A DNA stretch of 64,000 nucleotides from Bufo bufo (lineage: Eukaryota; Chordata; Amphibia; Anura; Bufonidae), in the NCBI RefSeq assembly GCF_905171765.1, contig NC_053390.1, positions 503,541,336-503,605,335 of the forward strand, in the 5' to 3' direction. This document shows positions 1 to 10,526 of the stretch, piece after piece. How positions within the stretch are numbered: position 1 is the first letter of the stretch; each line of letters starts with the position of its first letter. Below the pieces are notes generated by a model, which was not told the DNA's origin, made no database searches, and was given only the letters and a program-made list of their open reading frames with translations. Both the position numbers and the translations under genes were made by a program.

Positions 1-590
1 GAGTGTCCTTTTACAATAATCTTGATAGCTTATTTACAACTAAACTACTAGGGATGCCTAATGGATCGCTCTGAGCATCTCCTATTTTAACCATTCTGAA
101 GCCACTATTTTTCTTAACACTGCCCCTCTCCATTCTACTATGGCTACTGCTATGCCATTCTAGCACACCTATTGAATGACTTTATATGCTACCATCTACC
201 TAATATTATACCATTTGGCTTCTACAGATATCTCATCCTTACTCTGGTACCTCTGCCTGGCTAGCACTATTCTGTGGTCTCATCACTCTAGCGGTTACTA
301 CAGTCATTTGGTCATTTTCATTTCATCTCATTTTTTCAATTTTGCCAATTTTGACGATTACATGCTACAAGTACAATATCCGTCTGTGTACAATATTGAT
401 GGGTCCAGTTCGTTTTGTATCCCCATTATGTATTCCCATCATGTATTCTCATCGATGACAGACGTCTTGTTCTCCCCTCATCAATGTTATATCTCTTTAT
501 ACATTGTCTATTTTGTTATCACGATATACATGTAATTAACTTTGTGCCTGATCAGTATATATATATAAATGTAATTATGTACTTATTTAT
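1..590. other. Unassigned AT-rich sequence, no gene recognised
   Basis: A 119-codon open frame occurs at 176-535 on the plus strand, but its product is rich in hydrophobic, Tyr, His and Ser residues without a recognisable motif. I see no terminal repeats or coding signature. The stretch may be upstream sequence of the Penelope-like tail that follows. Confidence 0.4.
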
Positions 591-596
591 ATAATA

Positions 597-636
597 GGCC
601 GTGAACAAGGTCTAACATTAGACCGAAACGTTGGCC
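597..636 (+). ncRNA. Degenerate hammerhead-ribozyme-like motif of a Penelope-like tail
   Basis: The sequence shows an outer GGCC/GGCC pairing (597-600 with 633-636), a perfect stem of up to 7 bp (GGTCTAA 609-615 with TTAGACC 618-624) and the invariant GAAAC directly after it (625-629). The order stem I, CUGAUGA box, stem II, GAAA is the hammerhead layout known from Penelope-like retroelements. Here the first core box reads GTGAACA instead of CTGATGA, so self-cleavage is unlikely. AT-rich sequence and a phrase like 'gtgccgtggtcttttgataa' (near 727-748) follow, as in repeat tails of this type. The family call is an inference. Confidence 0.45.
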
Positions 637-739
637 AGTGGCTATTACTTTTGGATGGATATACAAAAGAAAAATATATATACAAAAGATATGAAATAAA
701 ATAAGTAACTAAAAATATTTACAGAGTGCCGTGGTCTTT

Positions 740-2270
740 TGATAATAATTTTAAAAGTAGACAAGGAGGCCTCTTCTCAGACTGGTACATTCACCAGAAA
801 AATAACACTGAAGAGTATAAACCTTTGTGTGACCTTAATTTGGCCTACTCAAGACATACAAAATTGCAACTATAGTCGAGCATGGCTCTTAAAGGCAATG
901 AACATCCATTTTGACAATAATGAATTGGATATGAATGTATTTACCTATGAAAAGGCACAACAAATCCCCCCTTTTCAGCATATTAAATTTCGTTATTAGA
1001 AGGTTGAATAGGCTGAAATGCAATAAAGGGCTAAATGCTCCAAATCATTATGGATTGGGGAACGCAAGTTTTACCTTGGAATAAATGTATCACAATTTTG
1101 TGTGTACTTTTACGACACAAATCTAACGCACAAACTTTATGATTAGTTTAACTACAAGTATGTTACGTTCCTTGTATTAGTGATAAACGTGCCGGTTCAT
1201 AGAACGCATATAATACAATTGTTTCGTTCTTTTCTTTTATGACCACTGTAGAGAGAAAGATGTTTCGGTCGTTTTCTGGACTTTCTGGAAACGTGTCTCT
1301 AGTTAAGATCTTTCTTTGGTCCTCTAACTTAATAACGTTGCTGCTAAAATGAAAAACTGGAAGTAATCGCTTCCTGGCTTGTTAGCAACTTGGTAACTCG
1401 AATTAGCGAGTGGTGCTTGGCATCATATCTTCATGTCTGCGATCTCGAATACTTTGTCATGTTGCATTGGTGTGACGTACTTTTGCAGCGGCTGTCGAAT
1501 CTCCTGGGGCTCTGCCCACTTGTCCCTCCTGGATACATCTTGGATACATCTGGGTTGGCTCCGACTGGACGTCTCTTGCGTCACGGATAGCCTTGACCTC
1601 AGGTTCTCTTGGTTCCGGATACAAAGACTTTTAGGATTCCGCCATCTGTCCTTTCATTAACACGTGATCCCATCTTGGGACATCATCTAAGCTTAAGGAA
1701 ACAACAGACAGTATGAGTAACAACGCAGCAAAAACTTTATCAAACATATACCTGCCTATTTTAGGCCTTTGACTTATGCCATACTTTAGTCAGAAGCAAG
1801 TTGAGGACTTTTATGTTTATTTTTAATTTTTTTTAACGAAAAACAAACTACAGGGTATCATGAATAGATATAACTATTCTTCCTCTGCTAGGCTAATATA
1901 GCCTTAGGTGTTATGCCTATTTAGGATAATAACCCAATCAATACTTTGAGACTACCTCGAAACAGAGTAATATATATGCGTCCATATGTCTACATGGAAT
2001 ACAGTGACGACAAGTTAGTCACAATTGATAGACAAACAATATGGTTAGTATAACTGTTCAGTATCTTTTCAGTCATACGATACCACCACCAATCACATGA
2101 AATTTATGATGTGTCTCCATCTTCAAATTTTAGATTTTTCAATCTTAGTTTAGCTCTTGGCGTTTTTAGCCCTGAAATAAAACTCTACACAAACATTATG
2201 TTAATGATCCTGTGGAAAAATTGATTAGTAATCAATATCATTAATCATTTATTGACTTGTTATAATTATT
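740..2270. other. Unassigned sequence up to assembly gap
   Basis: No coding similarity, tandem repeat or clear transposon end was recognised. Short open frames (739-999, 1390-1590, 1433-1660) have no motif and no coding-like composition. The 5' end of the hAT element may lie in this stretch or in the gap. Confidence 0.4.
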
Positions 2271-2470
2271 NNNNNNNNNNNNNNNNNNNNNNNNNNNNNN
2301 NNNNNNNNNNNNNNNNNNNNNNNNNNNNNNNNNNNNNNNNNNNNNNNNNNNNNNNNNNNNNNNNNNNNNNNNNNNNNNNNNNNNNNNNNNNNNNNNNNNN
2401 NNNNNNNNNNNNNNNNNNNNNNNNNNNNNNNNNNNNNNNNNNNNNNNNNNNNNNNNNNNNNNNNNNNNNN
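2271..2470. other. Assembly gap of 200 N
   Basis: Exactly 200 undetermined bases. The gap removes the start of the hAT transposase reading frame, which is already open at the first base pairs after it. The round number suggests a placeholder rather than a measured length. Confidence 0.99.
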
Positions 2471-2471
2471 C

Positions 2472-5117
2472 CCAAAGGCAGCTTCAAGGAGTTCCCTGGC
2501 ATGGCACTTCTTCAAACAATGTGCTGACGACAAGACCCGATTGGTTTGCACGCTGTGCCATCAGAGCCTGAAGCGAGGCATTAACGTTCTGAACCTTAGC
2601 ACAACCTGCATGACCAGGCACCTGCATGCAAAGCATGAACTGCAGTGGAGTAAACACCTTAAAAACAAGGAAGTCACTCAGGCTCCCCCTGCTGCCTCTT
2701 CTGCTGCTGCCGCCTCGGCCTCTTCTGCTGCTGCCGCCGCCTCGGCCTCTTCTGCTGCTGCTGCCGCCGCCTCGGCCTCTTTCTCTGCCTCTGGAGGAAC
2801 GTTGGCACCTGCCGCCCAGCAAACATGGGATGTACCACCAACACCACCACCTGCGTCACCAAGCATCTCAACCATGTCACATGGCAGCGTTCAGCTCTCC
2901 ATCTCACAAACATTTGAGAGAAAGCGTAAATTCCCACCTAGCCACCCTCGATCCCTGGCCCTGAATGCCAGCATTTCTAAACTACTGGCCTATGAAATGC
3001 TGTCATTTAGGCTGGTGGACACACACAGCTTCAAACAGCTCATGTCGCTTGCTGTCCCACAGTATGTTGTTCCCAGCCGCCACTACTTCTCCAAGAGAGC
3101 CGTGCCTTCCCTGCACAAACAAGTGTCTGATAAAATCAAGTGTGCACTGCGCAACGCCATCTGTGGCAAGGTCCACCTAACCACAGATACGTGGACCAGT
3201 AAGCACGGCCAGGGACGCTATATCTCCCTAACTGCACACTGGGTAAATGTAGTGGCGGCTGGGCCCCAGGCGGAGAGCTGTTTGGCGCACGTCCTTCTGC
3301 CGCCAAGGATCGCAGGGCAACATTCTTTGCCTCCTGTCTCCTCCTCCTCCTACTCAGCTTCCTCCTCCTCTTCTTCCACCTGCTCATCCAGTCAGCCACA
3401 CACCTTCACCACCAACTTCAGCACAGCCCGGGGTAAATGTCAGCAGGTCATTCTGAAACTCATATGTTTGGGGGACAGGCCCCACACCGCACAGGAGTTG
3501 TGGCGGGGTATAGAACAACAGACCGACGAGTGGTTGCTGCCGGTGAGCCTCAAGCCCGGCCTGGTGGTGTGCGATAATGGGCGAAATCTCGTTGCAGCTC
3601 TGGGACTAGCCGGTTTGACGCACATCCCTTGCCTGGCGCATGTGCTGAATTTGGTGGTGCAGAAGTTCATTCGCAACTACCCCGACATGTCAGAGCTGCT
3701 GCATAAAGTGCGGGCCGTCTGTTCGCGCCTCCGGCGTTCACACCCTGCCGCTGCTCACCTGTCTGCGCTACAGCGTAACTTCGGCCTTCCCGCTCACCGC
3801 CTCATATGCGACGTACCCACCAGGTGGAACTCCACCTTGCATATGCTGGACAGACTGTGCGAGCAGCAGCAGGCCATAGTGGAGTTTCAGCTGCAGCACG
3901 CACGGGTCAGTCGCACTGTGGATCAGACACACTTCACCACCAATGACTGGGCCTCCATGCGAGACCTGTGTGCCCTGTTGCGCTGTTTCGAGTACTCCAC
4001 CAACATGGCCAGTGGCGATGACGCCGTTATCAGCGTTACAATACCACTTCTATGTCTCCTTGAGAAAACACTTAAGGCGATGATGGAAGAGGAGGTGGCC
4101 CAGGAGGAAGAGGAGGAAGAGGGGTCATTTTTAGCACTTTCAGGCCAGTCTCTTCGAAGTGACTCAGAGGGAGGTTTTTTGCAACACCAGAGGCCAGGTA
4201 CAAATGTGGCCAGACAGGGCCCACTACTGGAGGACGAGGAGGACAAGGAGGACGAGGATGAGGAGGACGTGGAGGAGGATGAGGATGAAGCATGTTCACA
4301 GCGGGGTGGCACCCAAAGCAGCTCGGGCCCATCACTGGTGCGCGGCTGGGGGGGAACACAGGATGATGACGATACGCCTCCCACAGAGGACAGCTTGTCC
4401 TTACCTCTGGGCAGCCTGGCACACATGAGCGACTACATGCTGCAGTGCCTGCGCAACGACAGCAGAGTTGCCCACATTTTAACGTGTGCGGACTACTGGG
4501 TTGCCACCCTGCTGGATCCCCGGTACAAAGACAATGTGCCCACCTTACTTCCTACACTGGAGCGTGATAGGAAGATGCGCGAGTACAAGCGCACGTTGGT
4601 AGACGCGCTACTGAGAGCATTCCCAAATGTCACAGGGGAACCAGTGGAAGCCCAAGGCGAAGGCAGAGGAGGAGCAAGAGGTCGCCAACGCAGCTGTGTC
4701 ACGGCCAGCTCCTCTGAGGGCAGGGTTAGCATGGCAGAGATGTGGAAAAGTTTTGTCACCACGCCACAGCTAACTGCACCACCACCTGATACGGAACGTG
4801 TTAGCAGGAGGCAACATTTCACTAATATGGAGGAACAGTACCTGTGCACACCCCTCCACGTACTGACTGATGGTTCGGCCCCATTCAACTTCTGGGTCTC
4901 CAAATTGTCCACGTGGCCAGAGCTAGCCTTTTATGCCTTGGAGGTGCTGGCCTGCCCGGTGGCCAGCGTTTTGTCTGAACGTGTATTCAGCACGGCAGGG
5001 GGCGTCATTACAGACAAACGCAGCCGCCTGTCTACAGCCAATGTGGACAAGCTGACGTTCATAAAAATGAACCAGGCATGGATCCCACAGGACCTGTCCA
5101 TCCCTTGTGCAGATTAG
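2472..5117 (+). CDS. hAT-superfamily (ZBED-like) transposase, 5' end in gap
   Basis: Cut-and-paste transposase of the hAT superfamily, acting on its own terminal repeats in the nucleus. The frame is open from the gap edge. An apparent start at 2541 is a TTG, so the true start lies upstream. Residues before and after 2541 form a BED zinc finger (CTLC followed by HLHAKH), whose N-terminal part reaches the gap. Counting from 2541, the RNase H-like core shows TTDTWTS (catalytic D near 216), CDNGRN (D near 345), CLAHVLNLVV and DVPTRWNST (near 424-432). The C-terminal hAT dimerisation domain spans about 792-845 with SERVFSTAGG. An Ala/Ser-rich linker follows the zinc finger, and an Asp/Glu-rich linker lies near 514-585. 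At 881 codons with no stop, the copy looks intact apart from the missing start. It could be a domesticated ZBED gene, but the transposon-like 3' end argues against this. Confidence 0.88.
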   Translation, partial: PKAASRSSLAWHFFKQCADDKTRLVCTLCHQSLKRGINVLNLSTTCMTRHLHAKHELQWSKHLKNKEVTQAPPAASSAAAASASSAAAAASASSAAAAAASASFSASGGTLAPAAQQTWDVPPTPPPASPSISTMSHGSVQLSISQTFERKRKFPPSHPRSLALNASISKLLAYEMLSFRLVDTHSFKQLMSLAVPQYVVPSRHYFSKRAVPSLHKQVSDKIKCALRNAICGKVHLTTDTWTSKHGQGRYISLTAHWVNVVAAGPQAESCLAHVLLPPRIAGQHSLPPVSSSSYSASSSSSSTCSSSQPHTFTTNFSTARGKCQQVILKLICLGDRPHTAQELWRGIEQQTDEWLLPVSLKPGLVVCDNGRNLVAALGLAGLTHIPCLAHVLNLVVQKFIRNYPDMSELLHKVRAVCSRLRRSHPAAAHLSALQRNFGLPAHRLICDVPTRWNSTLHMLDRLCEQQQAIVEFQLQHARVSRTVDQTHFTTNDWASMRDLCALLRCFEYSTNMASGDDAVISVTIPLLCLLEKTLKAMMEEEVAQEEEEEEGSFLALSGQSLRSDSEGGFLQHQRPGTNVARQGPLLEDEEDKEDEDEEDVEEDEDEACSQRGGTQSSSGPSLVRGWGGTQDDDDTPPTEDSLSLPLGSLAHMSDYMLQCLRNDSRVAHILTCADYWVATLLDPRYKDNVPTLLPTLERDRKMREYKRTLVDALLRAFPNVTGEPVEAQGEGRGGARGRQRSCVTASSSEGRVSMAEMWKSFVTTPQLTAPPPDTERVSRRQHFTNMEEQYLCTPLHVLTDGSAPFNFWVSKLSTWPELAFYALEVLACPVASVLSERVFSTAGGVITDKRSRLSTANVDKLTFIKMNQAWIPQDLSIPCAD

Positions 5118-5219
5118 ATATTAACTACCTCCCCTTAACAATATATTATTCTACTCCAGGGCACTTCCTTATTCAATACTATTTTTATTTTCATTTTACC
5201 ATTATATTGCGGGGCAACC

Positions 5220-6617
5220 CAAAGTTGAATGAACCTCTCCTCTGTCTGGGTGCCGGGGCCTAAATGTGTGACAGTGGCCTGTTCCAGTGGTGGGTGACGT
5301 GAAGCCTGATTCTCTGCTATGACATGAAGACTTATTCTGTGCTGACATGAAGCCAGATTCTCTGTTACGCGACCTCTCTCCTCTGCCTGGGTGCCTGGGC
5401 CGAAATATGTGACAGTGGACTGTTCCAGTGGTGGGTGACGTGAAGCCTGATTCTCTGCTATGACATGAAGACAGATTCTGTGCTGACATAAGGCCAGATT
5501 CTCTGTTACGGGACCGCTCTCCTCTGTCTGGGTGCCGGGGCCTAAATGTGTGACAGTGGCCTGTTCCAGTGGTGGGTGACGTGAAGCCTGATTCTCTGCT
5601 ATGACATGAAGACAGATTCTGCGCTGACATAAGGCCAGATTCTCTGTTACGGGACCGCTCTCCTCTGTCTGGGTGCCGGGGGCTAAATGTGTGACAGTGG
5701 CCTGTTCCAGTGGTGGGTGACATAAAGCCTGATTCTCTGCTATGACATGAAGACAGATTCTGTGCTGACATAAGGCCAGATTCTCTGTTACGGGACCGCT
5801 CTCCTCTGTCTGGGTGCCGGGGCCTAAATGTGTGACAGTGGCCTGTTCCAGTGGTGGGTGACGTGAAGCCTGATTCTCTGCTATGACATGAAGACAGATT
5901 CTGCGCTGACATAAGGCCAGATTCTCTCTTACGGGACCGCTCTCCTCTGTCTGGGTGCCGGGGCCTAAATGTGTGACAGTGGCCTGTTCCAGTGGTGGGT
6001 GACGTGAAGCCTGATTCTCTGCTATGACATGAAGACAGATTCTGTGCTGACATAAGGCCAGATTCTCTGTTACGCGACCTCTCTCCTCTGCCTGGGTGCC
6101 TGGGCCTAAATGTGTGACAGTGGCCTGTTCCAGTGGTGGGTGACGTGAAGCCTGATTCTCTGCTATGACATGAAGACAGATTCTGTGCTGACATAACGCA
6201 AGATTCTCTGTTACGCAACCTCTCTCCTCTGCCTGGGTGCCTGGGCCTAAATGTGTGACAGTGGCCTGTTCCAGTGGTGGGTGACGTGAAGCCTGATTCT
6301 CTGCTATGACATGAAGACAGATTCTGTGCTGACATCAGGCCAGATTCTCTGTTACGGGACCTCTCTCCTCTGCCTGGGTGCCTGGGCCTAAATGTGTGAC
6401 AGTGGCCTGTTCCAGTGGTGGGTGACGTGAAGCCTGATTCTCTGCTATGACATGAAGACAGATTCTGTGCTGACATCAGGCCAGATTCTCTGTTACGGGA
6501 CCGCTCTCCTCTGTCTGGGTGCCGGGGCCTAAATGTGTGACAGTGGCCTGTTCCAGTGGTGGGTGACGTGAAGCCTGATTCTCTGCTATGACATGAAGAC
6601 AGATTCTGTGCTGACAT
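5220..6617. repeat. Tandem array, 141-bp unit, about ten copies
   Basis: The anchor GTGACAGTGG recurs at 5268, 5409, 5550, 5691, 5832, 5973, 6114, 6255, 6396 and 6537, always 141 bp apart. The unit length is divisible by three, so the minus strand stays open for 471 codons and would encode a 47-residue repeat; I treat this as a by-product. The array starts about 100 bp after the hAT stop codon and probably lies in the 3' untranslated part of that transposon. Confidence 0.95.
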
Positions 6618-6745
6618 GAAGCCAGATTCTCTGCTATGGCATGAAGAGACTGATTCTGTGCTGACATGAAGCCAGATTCTTTGCTATGGCATGAAGAGAC
6701 TGATTCTCTGCTGATGTGAAGCCAGATTCTCTGCTATGGGACCTC
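6611..6745. repeat. Tandem repeat, 50-bp unit, three copies
   Basis: Units starting CTGACATGAAGCCAGATTCT occur at 6611, 6661 and, slightly diverged, 6711. They are built from the same words as the 141-bp array, so this is probably its older or precursor edge. Confidence 0.85.
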
Positions 6746-6899
6746 TGTCCAATTGATATTGGGTAATTTTTATTTTTTTTATTTTTAGTTTAATTCATTT
6801 CCCTATCCACATTTGTTTGCAGGGGATTTACCTACATGTTGCTGCCTTTTGCAGCCCTCTAGCTCTTTCCTGGGCTGTTTTACAGCCTTTTTAGTGCCC

Positions 6900-7035
6900 A
6901 AAAGTTCGGGTCCCCATTGACTTCAATGGGGTTCGGGACGAAGTTCGGTTCGGGTTCGGATCCCGAACCCGAACATTTCCGGGAAGTTCGGCCGAACTTC
7001 TCGAACCCGAACATCCAGGTGTTCGCTCAACTCTA
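6900..7035 (+). repeat. Probable 3' subterminal and terminal region of the hAT element
   Basis: Multiple inverted copies of GAACCCGAAC and AAGTTCGG precede an end reading GTTCGCTCAACTCTA. Short subterminal motif clusters of this kind are usual in hAT elements. The assignment as the right end of the transposase-bearing element is inferred from position and orientation. The left end cannot be seen because of the gap. Confidence 0.5.
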
Positions 7036-7316
7036 TTGATGACCTATACTCGGATAAGTCATCAATATCAGATCGGCTGGGGTCTGACACTCGGCACCCT
7101 GCCGAGCAGCTGTATGAAGAGACGGCGCCTGCAGTGTGCACATGCCATCTCCCTTCTCTCCTCCTGCTCGCTGCTGCTTTGCCATAGACATAGCAGCAGG
7201 AAGAGAGATGGGAGAAAGCGCATGCCGTCTCATCATACAGCTGGTGCCGAGTGTCGGACCACAGCTGATCTGATATTGATGACCCATCCTATTAAAAGCC
7301 CGGACAACCCCTTTAA
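7036..7316. mobile_element. Foldback MITE, about 280 bp
   Basis: The left arm (gatgacc..., cagatcgg..., gtctgacactcggcacc, gagcagctgtatga) is repeated as its reverse complement on the right (tcatacagctggtgccgagtgtcgg, ctgatctgatattgatga). The right end continues into GACAACCCCTTTAA. No coding capacity. The hAT end abuts its left arm, suggesting that the hAT element inserted into this MITE. Confidence 0.7.
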
Positions 7317-7661
7317 CAATGGAAGGAGAACCATTGTCTGCAGCACTCCTCCCATCAACTGACAGAACTTGCAACAAAGCCTCCAACATAGCCTTATTTA
7401 AAATATACATACATGTACACACCAGAGAGCTCGGAGTGTCAGGTCCTCCTAGTGCAGAGCAAGTGTCAGCGCATTCAAGTGGATGAGGTAATTGTATTTT
7501 TTTTATTTATTTGGTGCACCTAGCAAAAAAGTGGCTAATTTATACTAGGCGTACTATTGGGGGGTATTTTATACTGGGAGAAAAATATTGGGGGGAATTT
7601 TATATACGGGGGAACTATTGGGGGATTTTACATACAGGGTGGCAATGTGGGGGACCTTATA
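7317..7661. repeat. Unassigned sequence and G-rich short tandem repeat (left part)
   Basis: After about 230 bp without a recognisable feature, imperfect units of roughly 30 bp such as 'actattgggggattttacat' begin near 7550. The same type of sequence resumes at 10748, immediately after the Tc1-like element, so the repeat was split by that insertion. Confidence 0.65.
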
Positions 7662-7893
7662 CAGTGGGGCAAAAAAGTATTTAATCAGCCACCAATTGTG
7701 CAAGTTCTCCCACTTCAAAAGATAAGAGAGGCCTGTAATTTTCATCATAGGTATACCTCAACTATGAGAGACAGAATGGAAAAAGAAAATCCAGAAAATT
7801 ACATTGTCTGATTTTTAAAGAATTTATTTGCAAATTATGGTGGAAAATAAGTATTTGGTCAATAACAAAAGTTCATCTCAATACTTTATTATA

Positions 7894-9538
7894 CAGTCAG
7901 GTCCAAAAATATTAGGACATCGACACAATTCTAAAATTTTGGGCTCTATACACCACCACAATGGATTTGAAATGAAGCGAACAAGATGTGCTTTAACTGC
8001 AGACTGTCAGCTTTAATATGAGGGTATTTACATCAAATTCAGGTGAACGGTGTAAGAATTACAACAGTTTGCATATGTGCCTCCCACTTGTCAAGGGACC
8101 AAAAGTAATGGGACATAATAATCATAAATCAAACTTTCACTTTTTAATACTTGGTTGCAAATCCTTTGCAGTCAATTACAGCCTGAAGTCTCAAACACAT
8201 AGACATCACCAGACGCTGGGTTTCATCCCTGGTGATGCTCTGCCAGGCCTCTACTGCAACTGTCTTTAGTTCCTGCTTATTCTTGGGGCATTTTCCCTTC
8301 AGTTTTGTCTTCAGCAAGTGAAATACATGCTCAATCAGATTCAGGTCGGGTGATTGACTTGGCCATTGCATAACATTCCACTTCTTTCCCTTAAAATACT
8401 CTTTGGTTGCTTTCGCAGTATGCTTTGGGTCATTGTCCATCTGCCTTGTGAAACGCCGTCCAATGAGTTCTGAAGCATTTGGTTGAATATGAGCAGATAA
8501 TATTGCCCGAAACATATCAGAACTCATCCTGCTGCTTTTGTCAGCAGTCACATCATCAATAAATACAAGAGAACCAGTTCCATTGGCAGCCATACATGCC
8601 CACGCCATGACACTACCACCACCATGCTTCACTGATGATGTGGTATGCTTAGGATCATGAGCAGTTCCTTTCCTTCTCCATACTCTTCTTTTCCCATCAC
8701 TCTGGTACAAGTTGATCTTGGTCTCATCTGTCCATAGGATGTTGTTCCAGAACTGTGAAGGCTTTTTCAGATGTCGTTTGGTAAACTCTAATCTGGCCTT
8801 CCTGTTTTTGAGGCTCACCAATGGGTTACATCTTGTGGTTAACCCTCTGTATTCACTCTGGTGAAGTCTTCTCTTGATTGTTGACTTTGACACACATACA
8901 CCTACCTCCTGGAGAGTGTTCTTGATCTGGCCAACTGTTGTAAAGGGTATTTTCTTCACCAGGGAAAGAATTCTTCGGTCATCCACCACAGTTGTTTTCC
9001 GTGGTTTTCCAGGTCTTTTGGTGTTGCTGAGCTCACCGGTGCGTTCCTTCATTTTAAGACTGTTCCAAACAGTTGTTTTGGCCACGCCTAATGTTTTTGC
9101 TATCTCTCTGATGGGTTTGTTGTGTTTTTTCAGCCTAATGATGGCTTGCTTCACTGATAGTGACAGCTCTTTGGATTTCATCTTGAGAGTTGACAGCAAC
9201 AGATTCCAAATGCAAATAGCACACTTGAAATGAACTCTGGACCTTTTATCTGCTCATTGTAATTGGGATAATGAGGGAATAACACACACCTGGTCATGGA
9301 ACAGCTGAGAAGCCAATTGTCCCATTACTTTTGGTCCCTTAACAAGTGGGAGGCACATATGCAAACTGTTGTAATTCCTACACCGTTCACCTGATTTGAT
9401 GTAAATACCCTCAAATTAAAGCCGACAGTCTGCAGTTAAAGCACATCTTGTTTGTTTAATTTCAAATCCATTGTGGTGGTGTATAGAGCCAAAAATGGTA
9501 GAATTGTGTCGGTGTCCGAATATTTATGGACCTGACTG
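7894..9538 (-). mobile_element. Tc1-like element B, nested in element A
   Basis: The ends CAGTCAGGTCCAAAAATATT (left) and AATATTTATGGACCTGACTG (right) are the tips of long inverted repeats of about 215 bp that include AGGTGAACGGTGTA and GTGCCTCCCACTTG on both sides. TA lies at 7892-7893 and 9539-9540. The repeats differ at several positions. The element lies inside element A at a TA and is therefore younger than it. Confidence 0.94.
8144..9181 (-). CDS. Tc1-like DD34E transposase, apparently intact
   Basis: Nuclear cut-and-paste transposase that would act on the inverted repeats of element B. The frame is open further upstream, but the first ATG is at 9181 (MKSKELSLSVKQAIIRLKKH), giving about 345 residues, the usual Tc1 length. 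Order: two N-terminal helix-turn-helix regions, the second ending in KRPGKPRKTT; then the catalytic core with WTDETKINLY (first D), [10 protein letters not shown] (second D) and SPDLNLIEHVFHLLK (E). GGGSVMAW lies between. The frame ends in DCKGFATKY, close to typical family C-termini. No internal stop or frameshift is seen. The NLIEHVF variant replaces the common NPIENLW. Whether it is active cannot be judged here, since its inverted repeats have diverged. Confidence 0.93.
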   Translation of the reverse strand: MKSKELSLSVKQAIIRLKKHNKPIREIAKTLGVAKTTVWNSLKMKERTGELSNTKRPGKPRKTTVVDDRRILSLVKKIPFTTVGQIKNTLQEVGVCVSKSTIKRRLHQSEYRGLTTRCNPLVSLKNRKARLEFTKRHLKKPSQFWNNILWTDETKINLYQSDGKRRVWRRKGTAHDPKHTTSSVKHGGGSVMAWACMAANGTGSLVFIDDVTADKSSRMSSDMFRAILSAHIQPNASELIGRRFTRQMDNDPKHTAKATKEYFKGKKWNVMQWPSQSPDLNLIEHVFHLLKTKLKGKCPKNKQELKTVAVEAWQSITRDETQRLVMSMCLRLQAVIDCKGFATKY

Positions 9539-9540
9539 TA

Positions 9541-10526
9541 TACCCTTTGTTGGCAATGACAGAGGTCAAACGTTTTCTGTAAGTCTTCACAAGGTTTTCA
9601 CACACTGTTGCTGGTATTTTGGGCCATTCCTCCATGCAGATCTCCTCTAGAGCAGTGATGTTTTGGGGCTGTCGCTGGGCAACACGGACTTTCAACTCCC
9701 TCCAAAAGGTTTTCTATGGGGTTGAGATCTGGAGACTGGCTAGGCCACTCCAGGACCTTGAAATGCTTCTGACGAAGCCACTCCTTCATTGCCCGGGCAG
9801 TGTGTTTGGGATCATTGTCATGATGAAAGACCCAGCCACGTTTCATCTTCAATGCCCTTGATGATGGAAGGAGGTTTTCACTCAAACGATACATGGCCCC
9901 ATTTACACGGATCAGTCGTCCTGGTCCCTCTGCAGAAAAACAGCCACAAAGCATGATGTTTCCACCCCCATGCTTCACAGTAGGTATGGTGTTCTTTGGA
10001 TGCATTTCAGCATTCTTTCTCCTGCAAACACGACAAGTTGAATTTTTATCAAAAAGTTTTACTTTGGTTTCATCTGACCATATGAAATTCTCCCAATCCT
10101 CTTATGGATCATCCAAATGCTCTCTAGTAAACTTCAGAAGGGTCCGGACATGTACTGGCTTAAGCAGGGGGACACGTCTGGCACTGCAGGATTTGAGTCC
10201 CTGGCAGCGTAGTGTGCTACTGATGGTAGCCTTTGTTACTTTGGTCTAAGCTCTCTGCAGGTTATTCACTAGGTCCCCCGTGTGGTTCTGGTATTTTTGC
10301 TCACCGTTCTTGTGATCATTTTGACCCCATGGGGTGAGATCTTGCGTGGAGCCCCAGATCGAGGGAGATTATCAGTGGTCTTGTATGTCTTCCATTTCCT
10401 GATAATTGCTCCCACAGTTGATTTCTTCACACCAAGCTGCTTGTCTATTGCAGATTCAGTCTTCCCAGCCTGGTGCAGATCTACAATTTTGTTTCCGGTG
10501 TCCGACAACTTTTTGGTCTTGGCCAT
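9541..10526 (-). pseudogene. Decayed Tc1-like transposase of element A
   Basis: The ATG is at 10526 ([20 protein letters not shown]), followed by a paired-like helix-turn-helix region and the GRPR-like hinge [13 protein letters not shown]. The catalytic motifs [17 protein letters not shown] and [10 protein letters not shown] can still be read on the minus strand, in different frames. A frameshift near 10270 and another near 9690 disrupt the gene. The final codons (SVIANKGY) run directly into the end of element B, which therefore inserted a few codons before the original stop. It is non-functional. Confidence 0.88.

Noticed and set aside
176..535. A 119-codon plus-strand frame as a membrane protein gene
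   Set aside because: Hydrophobic by AT-rich composition, no motif, no promoter or splice signals, and next to a retroelement tail.
5202..6617. A 471-codon minus-strand frame with 47-residue repeats
   Set aside because: It exactly follows the 141-bp DNA tandem array (141 = 3 x 47) and has no domain, start context or composition typical of a gene.
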